Source: Phallus indusiatus
Taxonomy: Eukaryota; Basidiomycota; Agaricomycetes; Phallales; Phallaceae
Direction of reading: 5' to 3'
DNA length: 64,000 bases
Assembly (NCBI GenBank): GCA_027605045.1
Contig: JAQFWX010000006.1
Coordinates: 124,001 to 188,000 of the forward strand
Shown: positions 25,801 to 36,366 of the stretch, in pieces
Layout: each line of letters opens with the position of its first letter
Position numbering within the stretch: position 1 is the first letter of the stretch
Notes under the pieces: model-generated
Seen by the model: the letters and a program-made list of their open reading frames with translations, nothing else
Database searches by the model: none
Told to the model about the DNA's origin: nothing
Made by a program: the position numbers and the translations under genes

Positions 25801-28324
25801 CTTTTTTTGGAAATGAAAAAATCAAATAAAGAGGTGTGAACAGGCCGGACGGGGGTCAATTGGTTGTGGACACCAACAAAAAAAGAACCGAAAGGGGTGA
25901 GTATTGACTCGATATCTTCAATATCCCTGAAGATATTTTGTAGCGCATTTATCGACAGGGGTTCCCGCGCAGTCATAATCGCGCCTACAATTGTCTTGAA
26001 GTCTTCGACAAAGTCATCGTCCTTAGCTTCCGACTGGTTTAATATGATTTGACGATATAATCCATATAATGATGATGACGAGTTTGAAATACAGGTTTTC
26101 CACTTCTTCTTTATGAGCTGTGAACGTGGTATGGTAGGATCTATGAACCGGCAAGCTGTCTGCGCCCATTGGAAAAGACCTTCGGCGCGCTTCGCTAATA
26201 TGTTGCGCCAATTTCCGTCTATGCTGTCCAGAGTTAACGAAATTGAACCTAGACGATCGGACACAAAAGCTTCGATATCGCGACATGTTTCCTCTGCATC
26301 AACATCACCCATCCGTTTACGTGAGATATCGAATTTCTCACATTGATCCTCAATGTCTTGTTCCGGGCGAGTGGTAACAAACATACGATAATTCTTCGGA
26401 AGTTTCGACCATTCATTGAGGAGAATTCCCAGGATTTCCCTGCGTTCTTCACGGTCTCCACTTTCATCCAACGCATCCACGACAATAACTACGGGTCCAA
26501 TATTGGTTGCCATGTTTTGAGAAGGTTTGATAATAAGTTCGTTAAACTGTGTTCTGACATCCTCCTTCTTTCGGACATCAGAATTATTTCCAATAATTTT
26601 TACTAATTCTTTTCGCCACGTGATGTCGCCGTCAGCCAGGTTGCGGGATATAGTACTAAAGAGACGATTGCGCCTGTCAGCATAGCTTCGGTTGAAACAG
26701 AACATGGACCCTAGTCGATTGTGTTGTTTGAGCATCTTAGCGATGGTATGAGCAACTGCGGACTTTCCTATCCCCGCTTGTCCATTAAGCACAAGTATTT
26801 GTGTCGATGAGTCGTTATTGAGCCATTCGAATATGTCATTGATCAGCCTTTGTCGGGTACCTGGTAAGCATTCTTTATTTGGGAAATACCCGGCACCAGA
26901 ATCGTAGGGCATTTCTCCAAGTAATGTAAGTTCACCTGGTGAAACAAGATCATAGATCGATAATAAAGTAATTCTTAATGATTCACATACGATGTTCAGC
27001 AATTTCCCCAGATATACGAAGCGTTACAATACCCGTTTCAAGGATGACCGAATCTGTCATCACCTTCATAAGGTGGTCGAGTTTGTCGATGAAAGCTTGA
27101 GTCTTGACATTTGTATCCCAGCCGATTGCCTTCACTATGTTTTTGGCTAAAACTTATGTCAAACCTGATTGCACAATCACATAACCTTGAGAAAGACACA
27201 ACCTGTATTTTCCATACCGTACGCTCTGAGAAAGTATGCGCATTCAATGGTTTGTTGAACCAGCGTGGAGAGAATTGTAGACCAATGTGTTGCAGGCCTG
27301 TCTCTAGACTGAGTCTCAGCAAGCTCGCGAAGCCGTTCCCCGTCCATAATGTATTCGTAAATGTCCTTTAGTTTTTCGCATAGCTCTTTGACTTTGTCAT
27401 CACAATTTTTTTTCGCGATAATAGTCTTGTTAATCAATCCATATTATGTCTAGGAGAAAAAGGATATGCTTTTACCTTGGGAATAATAGATAGAAGACTC
27501 CATGCTACCTGAACATATACGCTTATCTGGAAAAGCTTTAGAGAAGAATGAAGGTACATATGATGATGGTGAAACTACCTTGGAAACACGATCCATCACT
27601 TTCATAAAAGCATGGAATGTGTCAATAAATGACACCCAAGTCTTCACGTTATCATTGTAGACTTTCTCCCCAGAATCGATAACAGTAGCAATTTGGGCTG
27701 GCACGTTCAGGTTCCATAGGCTTCCCAACCCTGCTGGTGCTTGTTTAACCAATTCCGAAACGACATCAAGCTCAGATAATTTTTTAATGTGCAATGTCAA
27801 TTCACATTCTCCTCCGACGTCCAATTTGCATGGACCTGAAATCATATAAATTTACGACTAACGACAGCGTTACCAGCAACATGAACCAACCAGAATCGCC
27901 TTGTTGTTCGAGGAGGTCAGTGACCCGATGTTCGCACGAGACAACTGTAATATTCTTTTGTATGACTCGCTTCCTCCGGACAGTAAACGTCAGAAGGGTA
28001 TCGTCGGTAATATCACCGGTACTATATTGTGGATGTAAGATAAAAAATGGAAGATGGTCCCTAACATACAAAATGAAGGGCTCTTTCCAGATCATGCGAT
28101 TGTTATCCTGATCGCTTATCCCAACTGCGCTTTGTGTGTCGGTTGCTGCCTTGCTAATAAATTTGACCTTTATTTCGAGCTGGGGATCTCCTTTCCATGA
28201 GATCGGAGGATTAAGCAAGTGAATACCTTTATTAGTAGAAGAGTCATGGATGAGATGGACAGGGAATCTTTAATCAGAGAGTGAGGTTACCAGATATTTG
28301 TATGCCTTGCGTAGAAACAGCCAT
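22898..28324 (-). CDS. C2-NACHT-WD40 STAND protein (NLR-like), copy B, intact
   Basis: Spliced model (minus): exons 28324-28291, 28226-27891, 27835-27579, 27526-27476, 27425-27203, 27146-26991, 26935-25446, 25389-23213 and 23156-22898, giving 1660 aa without a stop. The start MAVSTQGIQIS matches copy C. The C2-like domain carries WKGDP and IWKEPFILYV. The helical region has ISVYVQVAWSLLSIIPK and a nine-residue in-frame insertion before TTLV/IECAYFLRAY relative to D. NACHT shows Walker A GQAGIGKS, Walker B VVIVVDALDES and MFVTTRPEQDI as the sensor strand. The WD40 exon (about 725 codons) is followed by a cap exon with GWVLGLQGELLFWVP and FVHGSDWTKC. The donor of exon 2 (GTTGGT) is not consensus. 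The predicted role is ATP-dependent oligomerising receptor in non-self recognition or cell death. The 5' flank shares sequence with copies A, C and D, while the 3' flank does not obviously match. Confidence 0.88.
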
Positions 28325-30723
28325 GAGAGAATACCGTTAGAGACTTGTTATAAGGAGTAAGTTACGGGGCGAACACTGAGTACTGAGTACTGAGCGCTGT
28401 AATCAAAGGTATATGAAGCGAAAGCGGCGTTTGGCTCAGAGGGCGCCTTGATCTCAACTCATACTTCCCTCGTTGTTTCGTTGCTTTTCTCCCACATTCC
28501 ACCTATGATTTCCATTAATTGAAGCCGATATAAATCTTATACGTAGATGAAGACCAACGTCTAACACCTCGCAATATCGATGCAGAGTCCCGTCAGGCCG
28601 CATCCTTCACGAGGAACCAAATACAATGCCTCAGATTCATATTCGAACACAACAGGTGCACAATAACATGTTGCCGTTTCTGATACCAAAAAATAACCCT
28701 ACAAAGAGAAGCCTTAAGGCTCCTTAAGGCCACAAATCAGTTGCCGAGTCACCGATGTCTAGGAATAGTGGACTGAGACTCGGGGCACTTTAGAGACTAC
28801 TAGCTTGCTACTAGCTCGACAAAAATGATATCATTAAAACTCACTTGAAGTCAGAAATCAGCATAAATTATGCGATATGTACACCACGAATGTTCTCTAG
28901 CCACTCCGCAATAAACTGACGCTCGCGGATGCTGAGGAAAAGGCTCGCGCCGTTTGCGAGCCGTTGAGCCTAATTCGACAATAGTCACGTCACGCGTCAC
29001 GCGTCACGGACAAACTCAATGTTAACTCGATCTGATCTGCAATGATTCAAACTCTAGGCTGGTTATCCTGAGGATTTCAAAATTTCATGCGTTAGGTATG
29101 TTGCGCGCTGTACCACAGCATAATGTGACCTACTGGCAATCATTGCTATTCGTCACCGAGGACCGAAGCCTTGCCTAAAATCCTAGTCTCCGTGGACTCG
29201 TCGGTTTCCCGCCCTTCAGTACTTCAGCATATTCTTAACGCGTCTTGGTTTGTTCTAATCAGAAAGGATCTTTGTACTATCGTATTCAAGTGCAGCGGTA
29301 TATCACCGGTTTGTTCTTCTCTTGTACTTACTCGTTCTAGAGATACTCATTTATGTATGTTTGATTTGCTTGGTTTATTGAAGACACTCCTCTGACGCTG
29401 TACTGCGGAACATACATATACGCGCAAATCACCTTCAGGGGTCTGTATTCCGATAAACAACAAATGACTATACCGACGCGCGTGCTGCCATCGCAATTCT
29501 CTGTCGATGTCCTGTTTATAGATGGTTCATCCGAGTAGGACAATCGGAAATACCTCAGCACGCTACGAATCCCACAGTCGGTTTGAAAGTTGTTTCGTGT
29601 ATGACGAAGCGACAAAAGCATACTATCTCCCCATTCTACTGGGATAGTCAGCTTGTAAACCGCACCTTTAGTTCCGCGAATAATCATCTCGGCTCTGTGA
29701 CTCGATATCTTCCCCTCAAGCAGATCCCTTCCTAGCTATGGGTGTCACCTCAGAAAAGCCACATGCTATCGTTCAATTTCGAACCAGAAGGTAGATTCGA
29801 CCAACGGATTATTACAGCTCTCGATGTTACTCTACCATCGTGTGCGTCATTTTGTTGACGCCTTTGCTCAGAATCCCTTACTCTGTCTTACACGTGTCAA
29901 AAAGAGATAACTGATGCTAGGCTACCTATTACTGTCGGTCGTAATCTCAAAAAAAAATAACCTGCGGGTGTTGATAGAAACAGTGGGGCAACTAGATCGC
30001 ACTAGCGTTCACTAGGCGGGCGTACAATTGGAGCATATGGAAACTAGTAGAGGTTTACTGAAGGAGGATGGATTTCAAAGGATGTCCGTTTGCTACCATA
30101 CTTCCGGATCCCTTTCTTCTCTCTTCTGATCGTTGAGCTTATAAGGCGAACCTTTGCCTTCACCCCTCGCTATACATGTCACTCCCTGTAAGGTGTACTG
30201 CCCTCGACTTTAAACTCGGCCCTCATATAAGAGATCACGGATTTTTGTATTTATATCTAGAGCTTACATTGAAACAAGATGATCATAATCGCAATCAAAA
30301 CCAAGCGGCTGTGTGAGCGTAAAAAAAACCACTCCTTTGTCTGACATCCAAACCTCTTCTCGCCATAGTCTAGATCCGAGGCATGCAATAACAAAATGAT
30401 GATGCGACACTGACAATGTGCTTCAAGTTTTTTCAACAGAGCTGCCAGCGCCGTGCTGAGGTCTGAAATTTTCCCAACGTCTTCCTCCAGCCGACCTATT
30501 GAACAGAGACGCACTATATTACTGTCATTTGAATTATTGCCAATTTTTTGGAGATTAAAGTGTAAACTCTCAGTATTTGAAGTGGGATTTAGAAGGATTT
30601 AGATATAGGTGGCTTGAGGTGGCTTGCCGGACCTGGGACCGGAAAGTATAGTAGGATTATGTAAATTATAGTTTCTCACGGTAAGAGTTTACACCCGTTT
30701 CCTTTCCCTCAACAACACTCACT
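28325..30723. other. Repeat-derived 5' flank of copy B
   Basis: No gene is supported. Positions 29040-29760 align with the reverse complement of about 56200-56900 (shared GACTCGTCGGTTTCCCGCCC and ACCGACGCGCGTGCTGCCAT-like text). Positions 29960-30130 resemble 3310-3500, and 30245-30520 resembles 1205-1310 plus part of R1. Short tandem repeats occur near 28376 (GAGTACT) and 28985 (CACGCGT). An 85-codon minus frame at 30514-30257 is probably an R1 remnant; the last 200 bases should contain the eL38 promoter. Confidence 0.5.
30640..30723 (+). promoter_or_regulatory. Probable eL38 promoter / start region
   Basis: A pyrimidine-rich tract (CCCGTTTCCTTTCCCTC) ends just before the start codon. Pyrimidine tracts at the transcription start are usual for ribosomal protein genes. 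I see no clear TATA box at a suitable distance, and the start site is not determined. Confidence 0.35.
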
Positions 30724-31169
30724 ATGGTAAGGCCTGCTCAAGTTGTCCGAAAAAGACTAATCTCATAGATTTTTGTTTCGCTAGCCAAAAGAGCTTACCG
30801 ACATTAAAGCTTTCCTCGAAGTTTGCGGTCGTCCAGATGCCCGATGTAAGTGGAACTTGTTACTGTTGTAGAAGAATTTGCCTAGACAAGAATTTGTTTT
30901 TTATTAGCTGTACGGGTAAAGAAGACACCCAAACGACTATCCTCAGGATCACAAAAAATCAGAACAAAACTGAAGGTCCGATGCTCACGATACTTGTACA
31001 CATTGGTCCTCGACGATGAGGAAAAGGCGGACAAGTTAGCGTCCAGCTTGTCTCCATGTTCGTTCAAATTTTGGCTATCATTATCAACAATTTAACTCAT
31101 GCTGCTTGTTTTTAAGCACTGAACATTGTAACAATTTCGAAGAAGGCCTCCAAACCTGCCAAAAAATAA
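30724..31169 (+). CDS. RPL38: 60S ribosomal protein eL38
   Basis: Spliced model: 30724-30726, 30785-30845, 30908-31057 and 31117-31169, giving 88 aa. The first exon is only the ATG, followed by GTAAGG. The product starts [20 protein letters not shown] and includes [12 protein letters not shown], the hallmark of eL38, a small protein of the large ribosomal subunit. It ends in a lysine-rich tail ([10 protein letters not shown]). The length is near the usual 70-90 residues, and the phases close without any stop. The third intron could be missed by a simple gene finder, which would give a wrong tail after LSP. The gene is followed by the site-2 protease gene in the same direction, after about 470 bases. 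Confidence 0.93.
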
Positions 31170-31639
31170 GCACCTGTAGGCGTAGGTGTCTTGAAGGACG
31201 TCGGAGGTGTTTTATGAGGGCAAGAGTCGCACCCGTTATACTTAGCTTATCGTATGCATTATTTCAATTAACATTATGCGTACATGCAGAATATACGACA
31301 AAACAGCATTATTAGTGGGGAAGACCGTTTAAACTCCTTATGCCTCTATATCATAAGTTCCTCCGTAAAAAATGAATGAACTGCTGCATTCGTGAAACGA
31401 AAATCTGGTGAAAGATGTCATTAATTCCGATGAGGTCCTTCTAGGCTTCCGTAACATGTAGAAAGTCCGTTGTTAGATTAGAAAACACAGTAATGTTCCG
31501 TAGAAAAAAAACTAATGTCCTTATTCACTATGGTCCCTGCGGCGTGTTCAAGCAGTGGGCCCAACCAGAAATGCTGATGTAATCACTTAAAATTTAATAC
31601 TCCTAGACAATGGTATGATACTGTTTTCTAGTCAAACCC
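31170..31639. other. eL38 to site-2 protease intergenic region
   Basis: Must hold the eL38 terminator and the site-2 protease promoter. I see no additional gene. An ATG at 31611 is followed at once by GTATG and TAG, too short for an intron, so the ATG at 31640 was preferred as the protease start. Confidence 0.5.
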
Positions 31640-33645
31640 ATGTCTTTTCTGCTGCTTAGCGGAACTGTGGTCATATTCTGGCTCTATATTTACTATAAAC
31701 ACTCCAACTTGAAACGGGATAGCTCTTCTTTTCTACCTGTCACCTCAAGACTTGAAGACGCACCAGTTAAAGGCTCCTTGTGGAACGCGAAAATTGGCAC
31801 TTCCGTTATCAGCATTGAACTTGCTGGATTCCTTTTACTTCGATTTTGGACCAATTTGTTTGTTGAGAAGGGTAGAAGACCGGAAGCGACGTCAACCAAC
31901 ACCAGCGAATCTACGGGCCGAGATCGTCTCTCAAGACATACTGATTCGAATTCAAGGCTCTTAACAGCTTTTTATAACTTGGGCTCGCTTATAGCCTTCG
32001 TTGGTCAGATATTCACGGTTGGAGCGCTTTGGTGTTCAGCGGTTCTTCTGTTCGGGCGATATTACCGCTTTTTCCTACCTAGGGAATCGGCTACATCGTC
32101 ATCACCAACTTTTGTCAAACGAGGATTGGCAGCTTTTACTTCTCATACTGCTGACGATACTCAGATCCTCAACCCACGACTACTTGTAAGTACCTATTAC
32201 GCGTTTGTCGGGTGTTTTTTTTGGAATATTCTGATCCTTGAGAAGATTCCTGGCTTCAATATTCCACTTTCACATATTTATCCCATAGTTATCGCATTGC
32301 TCATTTGCACTGGGATACACGAATATGGACACGCCGTCACAGCTTCACTGTGAGTTTCATAATGTAGGATATTGCCTAAGACTTGTCATCATTATTTTTA
32401 GAGCCAACATTCCACTTACCAGATGGGGATATAATCTCTTTGCAATTATTCCAGCGGCATTTGTAGAGCTCGTTCCTTCAAAAGAACAGAGCCCCATCTC
32501 CCGCATTCGGGTCGCTTCATCTGGTGTTTTTCACAATTTCATAACGATCGCCATCTTATTCTCGTTATCCTCATACCATTTGAGAGAACAGCTGTTTCCT
32601 TACCTTGGTTATGAACCTTTGGAAAACGGTGTGAAAGTGATAGGATTTGGAGAGGTATTTGGTTTATTGTAACTCATAATCTATTTGCTTAATTTCTCGA
32701 AAAATATAGGGCTCCCCACTATCTCAATATATACCCCCTGCTGCGATAATTACGCAGATTGATGATTCATACATAAAAAGCTACCTCGAAGTTACAACTG
32801 TAGATTCTTGGTCAAACATTTTACTCGGTCACCATGAGACAATAGGCTGGTGTCTTCAATCCTCTATGCTTCACGGTAAGATGTCTCCTACACGCTTCCG
32901 CTAATCATTTAGTGAGGGTTATGACAATAAATTATAGCTCGTTTTGGGAGTTGTTGTTATCTAGAGTCCACGCTTGCTAGCAGAAACGGAACATGTTTCA
33001 CCACGCCCGATGAGACGGAAAATGGCTGTATAGATCCCCTTGTCATGATGGAAGATTCGTCGTGGCCACGATGTGATTCCAACGTAGACTGTTCAACAGA
33101 TAATATATGTATTCGACCTCATCCGTCAACGTCGTTAGTGCGGATTATATTCAAAAATCCTGGTGAAGAGACATCCCGTACGGTGGTGTGGAATGGTCCA
33201 AAACAGGAAGTTTGGGATCAGAGTATGCATTTTAGATCGGAATTCTGTCTACAATCTGACAAAATCTGTTAGTTATGGTGGATAATTTCCAGCCCCGTCA
33301 TTTCTTCCTCCCAGGTTCTTTGCCCTTCTGGTTGAGTTTACTAATGGAGTAAGCCACATTCGTCAACTCAATGATTTATCTAATGTCGAATTTAGATACG
33401 TAAACACCGTATCACTTTCTCTGTTCTTTTTGAATCTACTTCCAATACGGGCACTGGACGGAGGCGAACTATTTCTCGCCATCGCAGACTTGATCTCACC
33501 CAAATCGCGTATGGCCGAATCCTTCGATCTGGAATCTGGAAGTCTATCTCGAACATATCGTGCCAAAAGAATTCTCATCGTTTTAGAAAGAATTACCATT
33601 GTTTTAGCATCCATTCTTGCCATTAGCAATTTCCTTCCTTTATGA
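31640..33645 (+). CDS. Site-2 protease (membrane zinc metalloprotease, M50)
   Basis: Spliced model: 31640-32185, 32243-32349, 32402-32654, 32710-32875, 32938-33222, 33273-33348 and 33396-33645, giving 560 aa. The zinc site HEYGH is at about residues 208-212 within a membrane segment, and the second metal-ligand motif LDG is at about 498-500 (LLPIRALDGGEL). Hydrophobic stretches near the N-terminus and around both motifs fit a polytopic membrane protein. A cysteine-rich loop (FGSCC..; ..RCDSNVDCSTDNICI) between the motifs matches the lumenal domain of the family. In fungi the enzyme cleaves membrane-bound transcription factors such as SREBP homologues in the Golgi, for sterol and low-oxygen responses; that role is from the family, not the sequence. 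The first acceptor could be 32243 or 32246, which changes one residue. It is convergent with YKT6. Confidence 0.9.
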
Positions 33646-33816
33646 ATCCTCATTAACCATCATCTCGCATTTGCATTTGCATGTTTTAAATTAAAAACTT
33701 CCACGTAATGAAATCAAGGGATATCTACATACTACATAACATGGAGTATAAATACTTTACAATTGAATAACAGTACGTAATCGTTAAGCTAGAGATGGGG
33801 AAGGTGGACCCCGAAA
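33646..33816. other. Convergent 3' junction of site-2 protease and YKT6
   Basis: About 170 bases separate the two stop codons. AT-rich text such as TTTTAAATTAAAAAC and GAGTATAAATACTTTAC is present and should contain the 3' ends of both transcripts, possibly overlapping. I cannot place exact poly(A) sites. Confidence 0.4.
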
Positions 33817-34670
33817 TCATATGTTGCAGCAGCTGTTTTGCTGTTGGAATGTGTCAATCAGGCCAAAGATGAGGTAAGAATAGAGAATAGCGTACGCTTT
33901 TCGCCGTCTTGTAAAACATCTTGCTTTGAGCGCTCAAAGCTGTTGAACGTTCCACTAAATTATCCAATTTCTCACCACGTTCCAAAACAGACTCGATAGT
34001 TTTGTGCTTATTTATTGTTAAAAAGTGAGAGGAACGCTATTAGTGTTGAGTTGGTCGAGAAGAACGAAGAATCTCTTACCAAAACAATCTTTGTCTCATC
34101 TAGCTCTTGCTGTACTCGCATGATAGTATCGGCCTGCTTGGGATCTTGATACTTCGATAAATAGATGTCGATCTTGACAAGGGATCAGAAAACGCGAAAG
34201 ACAAGGATAGTCTATCATACCTGAGGAAAAGAAATCGATGATGGAGTAGCATAAGATGATTGAGGGACAGATGTGCTGAACTCTTCAAGGATCTTCGTTA
34301 GGAGTGAGAAAGCAGGCCGGACGGGATATTCTCCGTCGGTAACAATGACAGCTTTAAAGGAAGAAGAAGAAAATAAGAAAAAGTACATCAATACATTGAA
34401 ATGAGCCACAAAAAAAGACCATCCCAACGAACCAGCTAGTTGCTCAGAACCGCCCCGGTTATAGGTGTGGGCGACATAATTGTTTTCTTCTACGCTTTGT
34501 CTGTTTCCAGGCTTTGTCCGCTCAACAACAGTTTTCGTGAAGAATACTAGGAATTCTTTGAGACTAGGACGTTGATAGAACGAGAATGATGAGAGATCGG
34601 AGGCGGATGAAAGTAAAGTAACTGCGCCGCTGGTTGGTGCAAAGAAAATAGACAATCCGTATATCTTCAT
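33817..34670 (-). CDS. YKT6: Longin-domain R-SNARE Ykt6
   Basis: Spliced model (minus): 34670-34433, 34351-34221, 34172-34080, 34006-33896 and 33840-33817, giving 198 aa, the same length as the human protein. The start [10 protein letters not shown] opens the longin domain, which includes [10 protein letters not shown] and [12 protein letters not shown]. The SNARE motif follows ([19 protein letters not shown], then [12 protein letters not shown]). The last exon is only eight codons (QNSCCNI and stop) and carries the twin cysteines that are palmitoylated and prenylated in this family, so it is easy to lose in automatic annotation. Ykt6 acts in ER-Golgi, endosomal and vacuolar or autophagic fusion. 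The end CCNI is slightly unlike the usual CCxxM-type ending (one residue shorter), as noted in the findings. A longer open frame upstream of the chosen ATG lacks homology and was not used. Confidence 0.92.
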
Positions 34671-34860
34671 ATCGTTGTTTAGCTGATGTGTTGTGTCGAT
34701 GTGTGGTTTCAAATAAGTGGAAAAGATTAATATGAAGACAGAAAGGGTGGGCCACACAACATGGGTGACGTAATCGGATACCGAGAGTACAAAACGACAA
34801 CGTCCAAAATGACATTCTATAGCGATACATGGTAGTGTGTTTACAAGAAAGAATCCATTT

Positions 34861-35987
34861 TTATACAAGTTCCACTTCCCCTCGAAGTACATGGTTTACA
34901 ATGGATGAATAACGCAATAAACTTATGGAGCCCTTTTTCAGATCAATTGGGCGACCACTTGCGAAACACTCCAAGTTAGCAAGGAAAGTTTGCACGGCAA
35001 TGTTAGGATTCAGGACTCACTCGGGCAATAAAATATGGTCGCAGTCTTGGAGTGCACGAGCAAATACGGGTGCGTCCCCATTTGGTTTGGAAACTGAGGT
35101 GGGAATCAATGTGTTTAGGCTATGAGATATCTAACGTGATATCTACCTGTACTTGGCCCAGGCCAGTTCGATCCCTCTTTTTCAACACGGATCCAAGGCG
35201 GCAAATCTTTGAGAACAGTTGTGTTGAAATGATTTTCCAGCAGTCGTTCGTACCTGCAACGAGACATGAACGATGTAGGGACGGAGAAATTTTTTTTAGG
35301 GGGAGGTAACGCACACTTGCAAATATTTGAGTTCCATCATCGAAAGCCGTCTTTGCATATCCAGATTTTGAAGAATGTATTTTGCATGCTTCTCAATCTG
35401 CTTCAAAGGTCAGTTTTTGCCGAGGATGGAAAGAGAGATGAGAATGTAAAACCTTAGCTATACGTGCCCGCGTGTACGATCGTATAATAAACCGGATGCG
35501 CTCCATTTCCGTCTGCACAAGAATAATCTGATAATGTTCATCTTCATTCGCATCCGGATCGCCTCGCAATTGTGAAACCAGCGTAGCCTTGTTAAATATA
35601 AAAAAAGAAAAAAGAAAATCTCAAAAAACACAGCCTTCAACATCTGGTTCCAAAGCATCATGCCTGTTCTCGAATTCTGTCCAATAAAGTCTGCAACAGA
35701 TCCCCGCAGTGTTGAAGTAACTCGGGAGAAAGACGTTCGTTCATCCAGTGTCTCATGAGTTGAGTGACATGTGTCTCTTGTTGGTCATCTTCTATGACCA
35801 TAGGCTCTACGGGTCTTTGGACACCACCGGCTGTTCCTCTTAGGGCATTAGAAGAGCTTGCTCCAGCAGAGAAATCATCTGTCATGAAAGAAGGTAGCTG
35901 AAGAGGTCTGACGTCAAAGAGATCGTCATCGGAATTGTCGGCCAGACTCGTACTCTCAGTACGAGGTCGTTTGGCACGGGGAAGCAT
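34861..35987 (-). CDS. SLD5: GINS complex subunit Sld5
   Basis: Spliced model (minus): 35987-35664, 35587-35453, 35397-35315, 35253-35147, 35093-35021 and 34957-34861, giving 272 aa. Hallmarks are VTQLMRHWMNERLSPELL near residues 80-100, MERIRFIIRSYTRARIAK (the helical A domain) and the C-terminal B domain DLKKGSISLLRYSSI..H.L.GEVELV. Sld5 is one of four GINS subunits that join Cdc45 and MCM2-7 into the replicative helicase. The first intron has a GC donor (CAG|GC), and all phases close with it. The N-terminal 60-70 residues are low in complexity (RAKRPRTES and acidic patches), as in other fungal Sld5 proteins, and the start at 35987 is the first ATG near that region. An alternative start at 36179 adds 64 residues of no visible homology. 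The 3' end lies 190 bases upstream of YKT6 in the same orientation. Confidence 0.9.
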
Positions 35988-36366
35988 CGCGAGGTCGGAG
36001 CGTTGTTGCAGCTTCGTGTTGTCACGGTGTAACATGTTGAATTTTTTCTTACAAAATTTCCACCTACATTTCCTTTGTTGTTGTATGCTGATGTGGTATT
36101 TGGGCAAACTGACAGGAATAAAAAACCCATTATACACATTTGTCGATGTAGTGTGGGAGTGTGGGAGGGGGTGACCCACAGTCCCTTACTATGATCTGTA
36201 AGTGGGTACTATATGAAGTATTTCGTTGATAAACTACATTACTCTACACAGGGTATGCTACATATACGACATAAGCGACATAAGAATCCCTAAAATAAAA
36301 TAAAACCAAAAGAGCACAGTGCGCGCTGCGAAAAATGTCCTGTGTCCGTGTCCACTAATATCGTCA
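35988..36366. other. Intergenic region upstream of SLD5
   Basis: It separates the SLD5 start from the DUF3433 gene stop. It should contain the SLD5 promoter and the 3' end of the neighbour. A purine-rich run (GTGTGGGAGTGTGGGAGGGG) lies near 36150-36172. I see no further gene. Confidence 0.45.

Noticed and set aside
31106..31315. 69-codon plus-strand frame after eL38
   Set aside because: It overlaps the last exon of eL38 in another frame and has no recognisable features.
34671..34892. 74-codon N-terminal extension of YKT6
   Set aside because: The extension has no similarity to Ykt6, and the known N-terminus MKIYGLS starts exactly at 34670.
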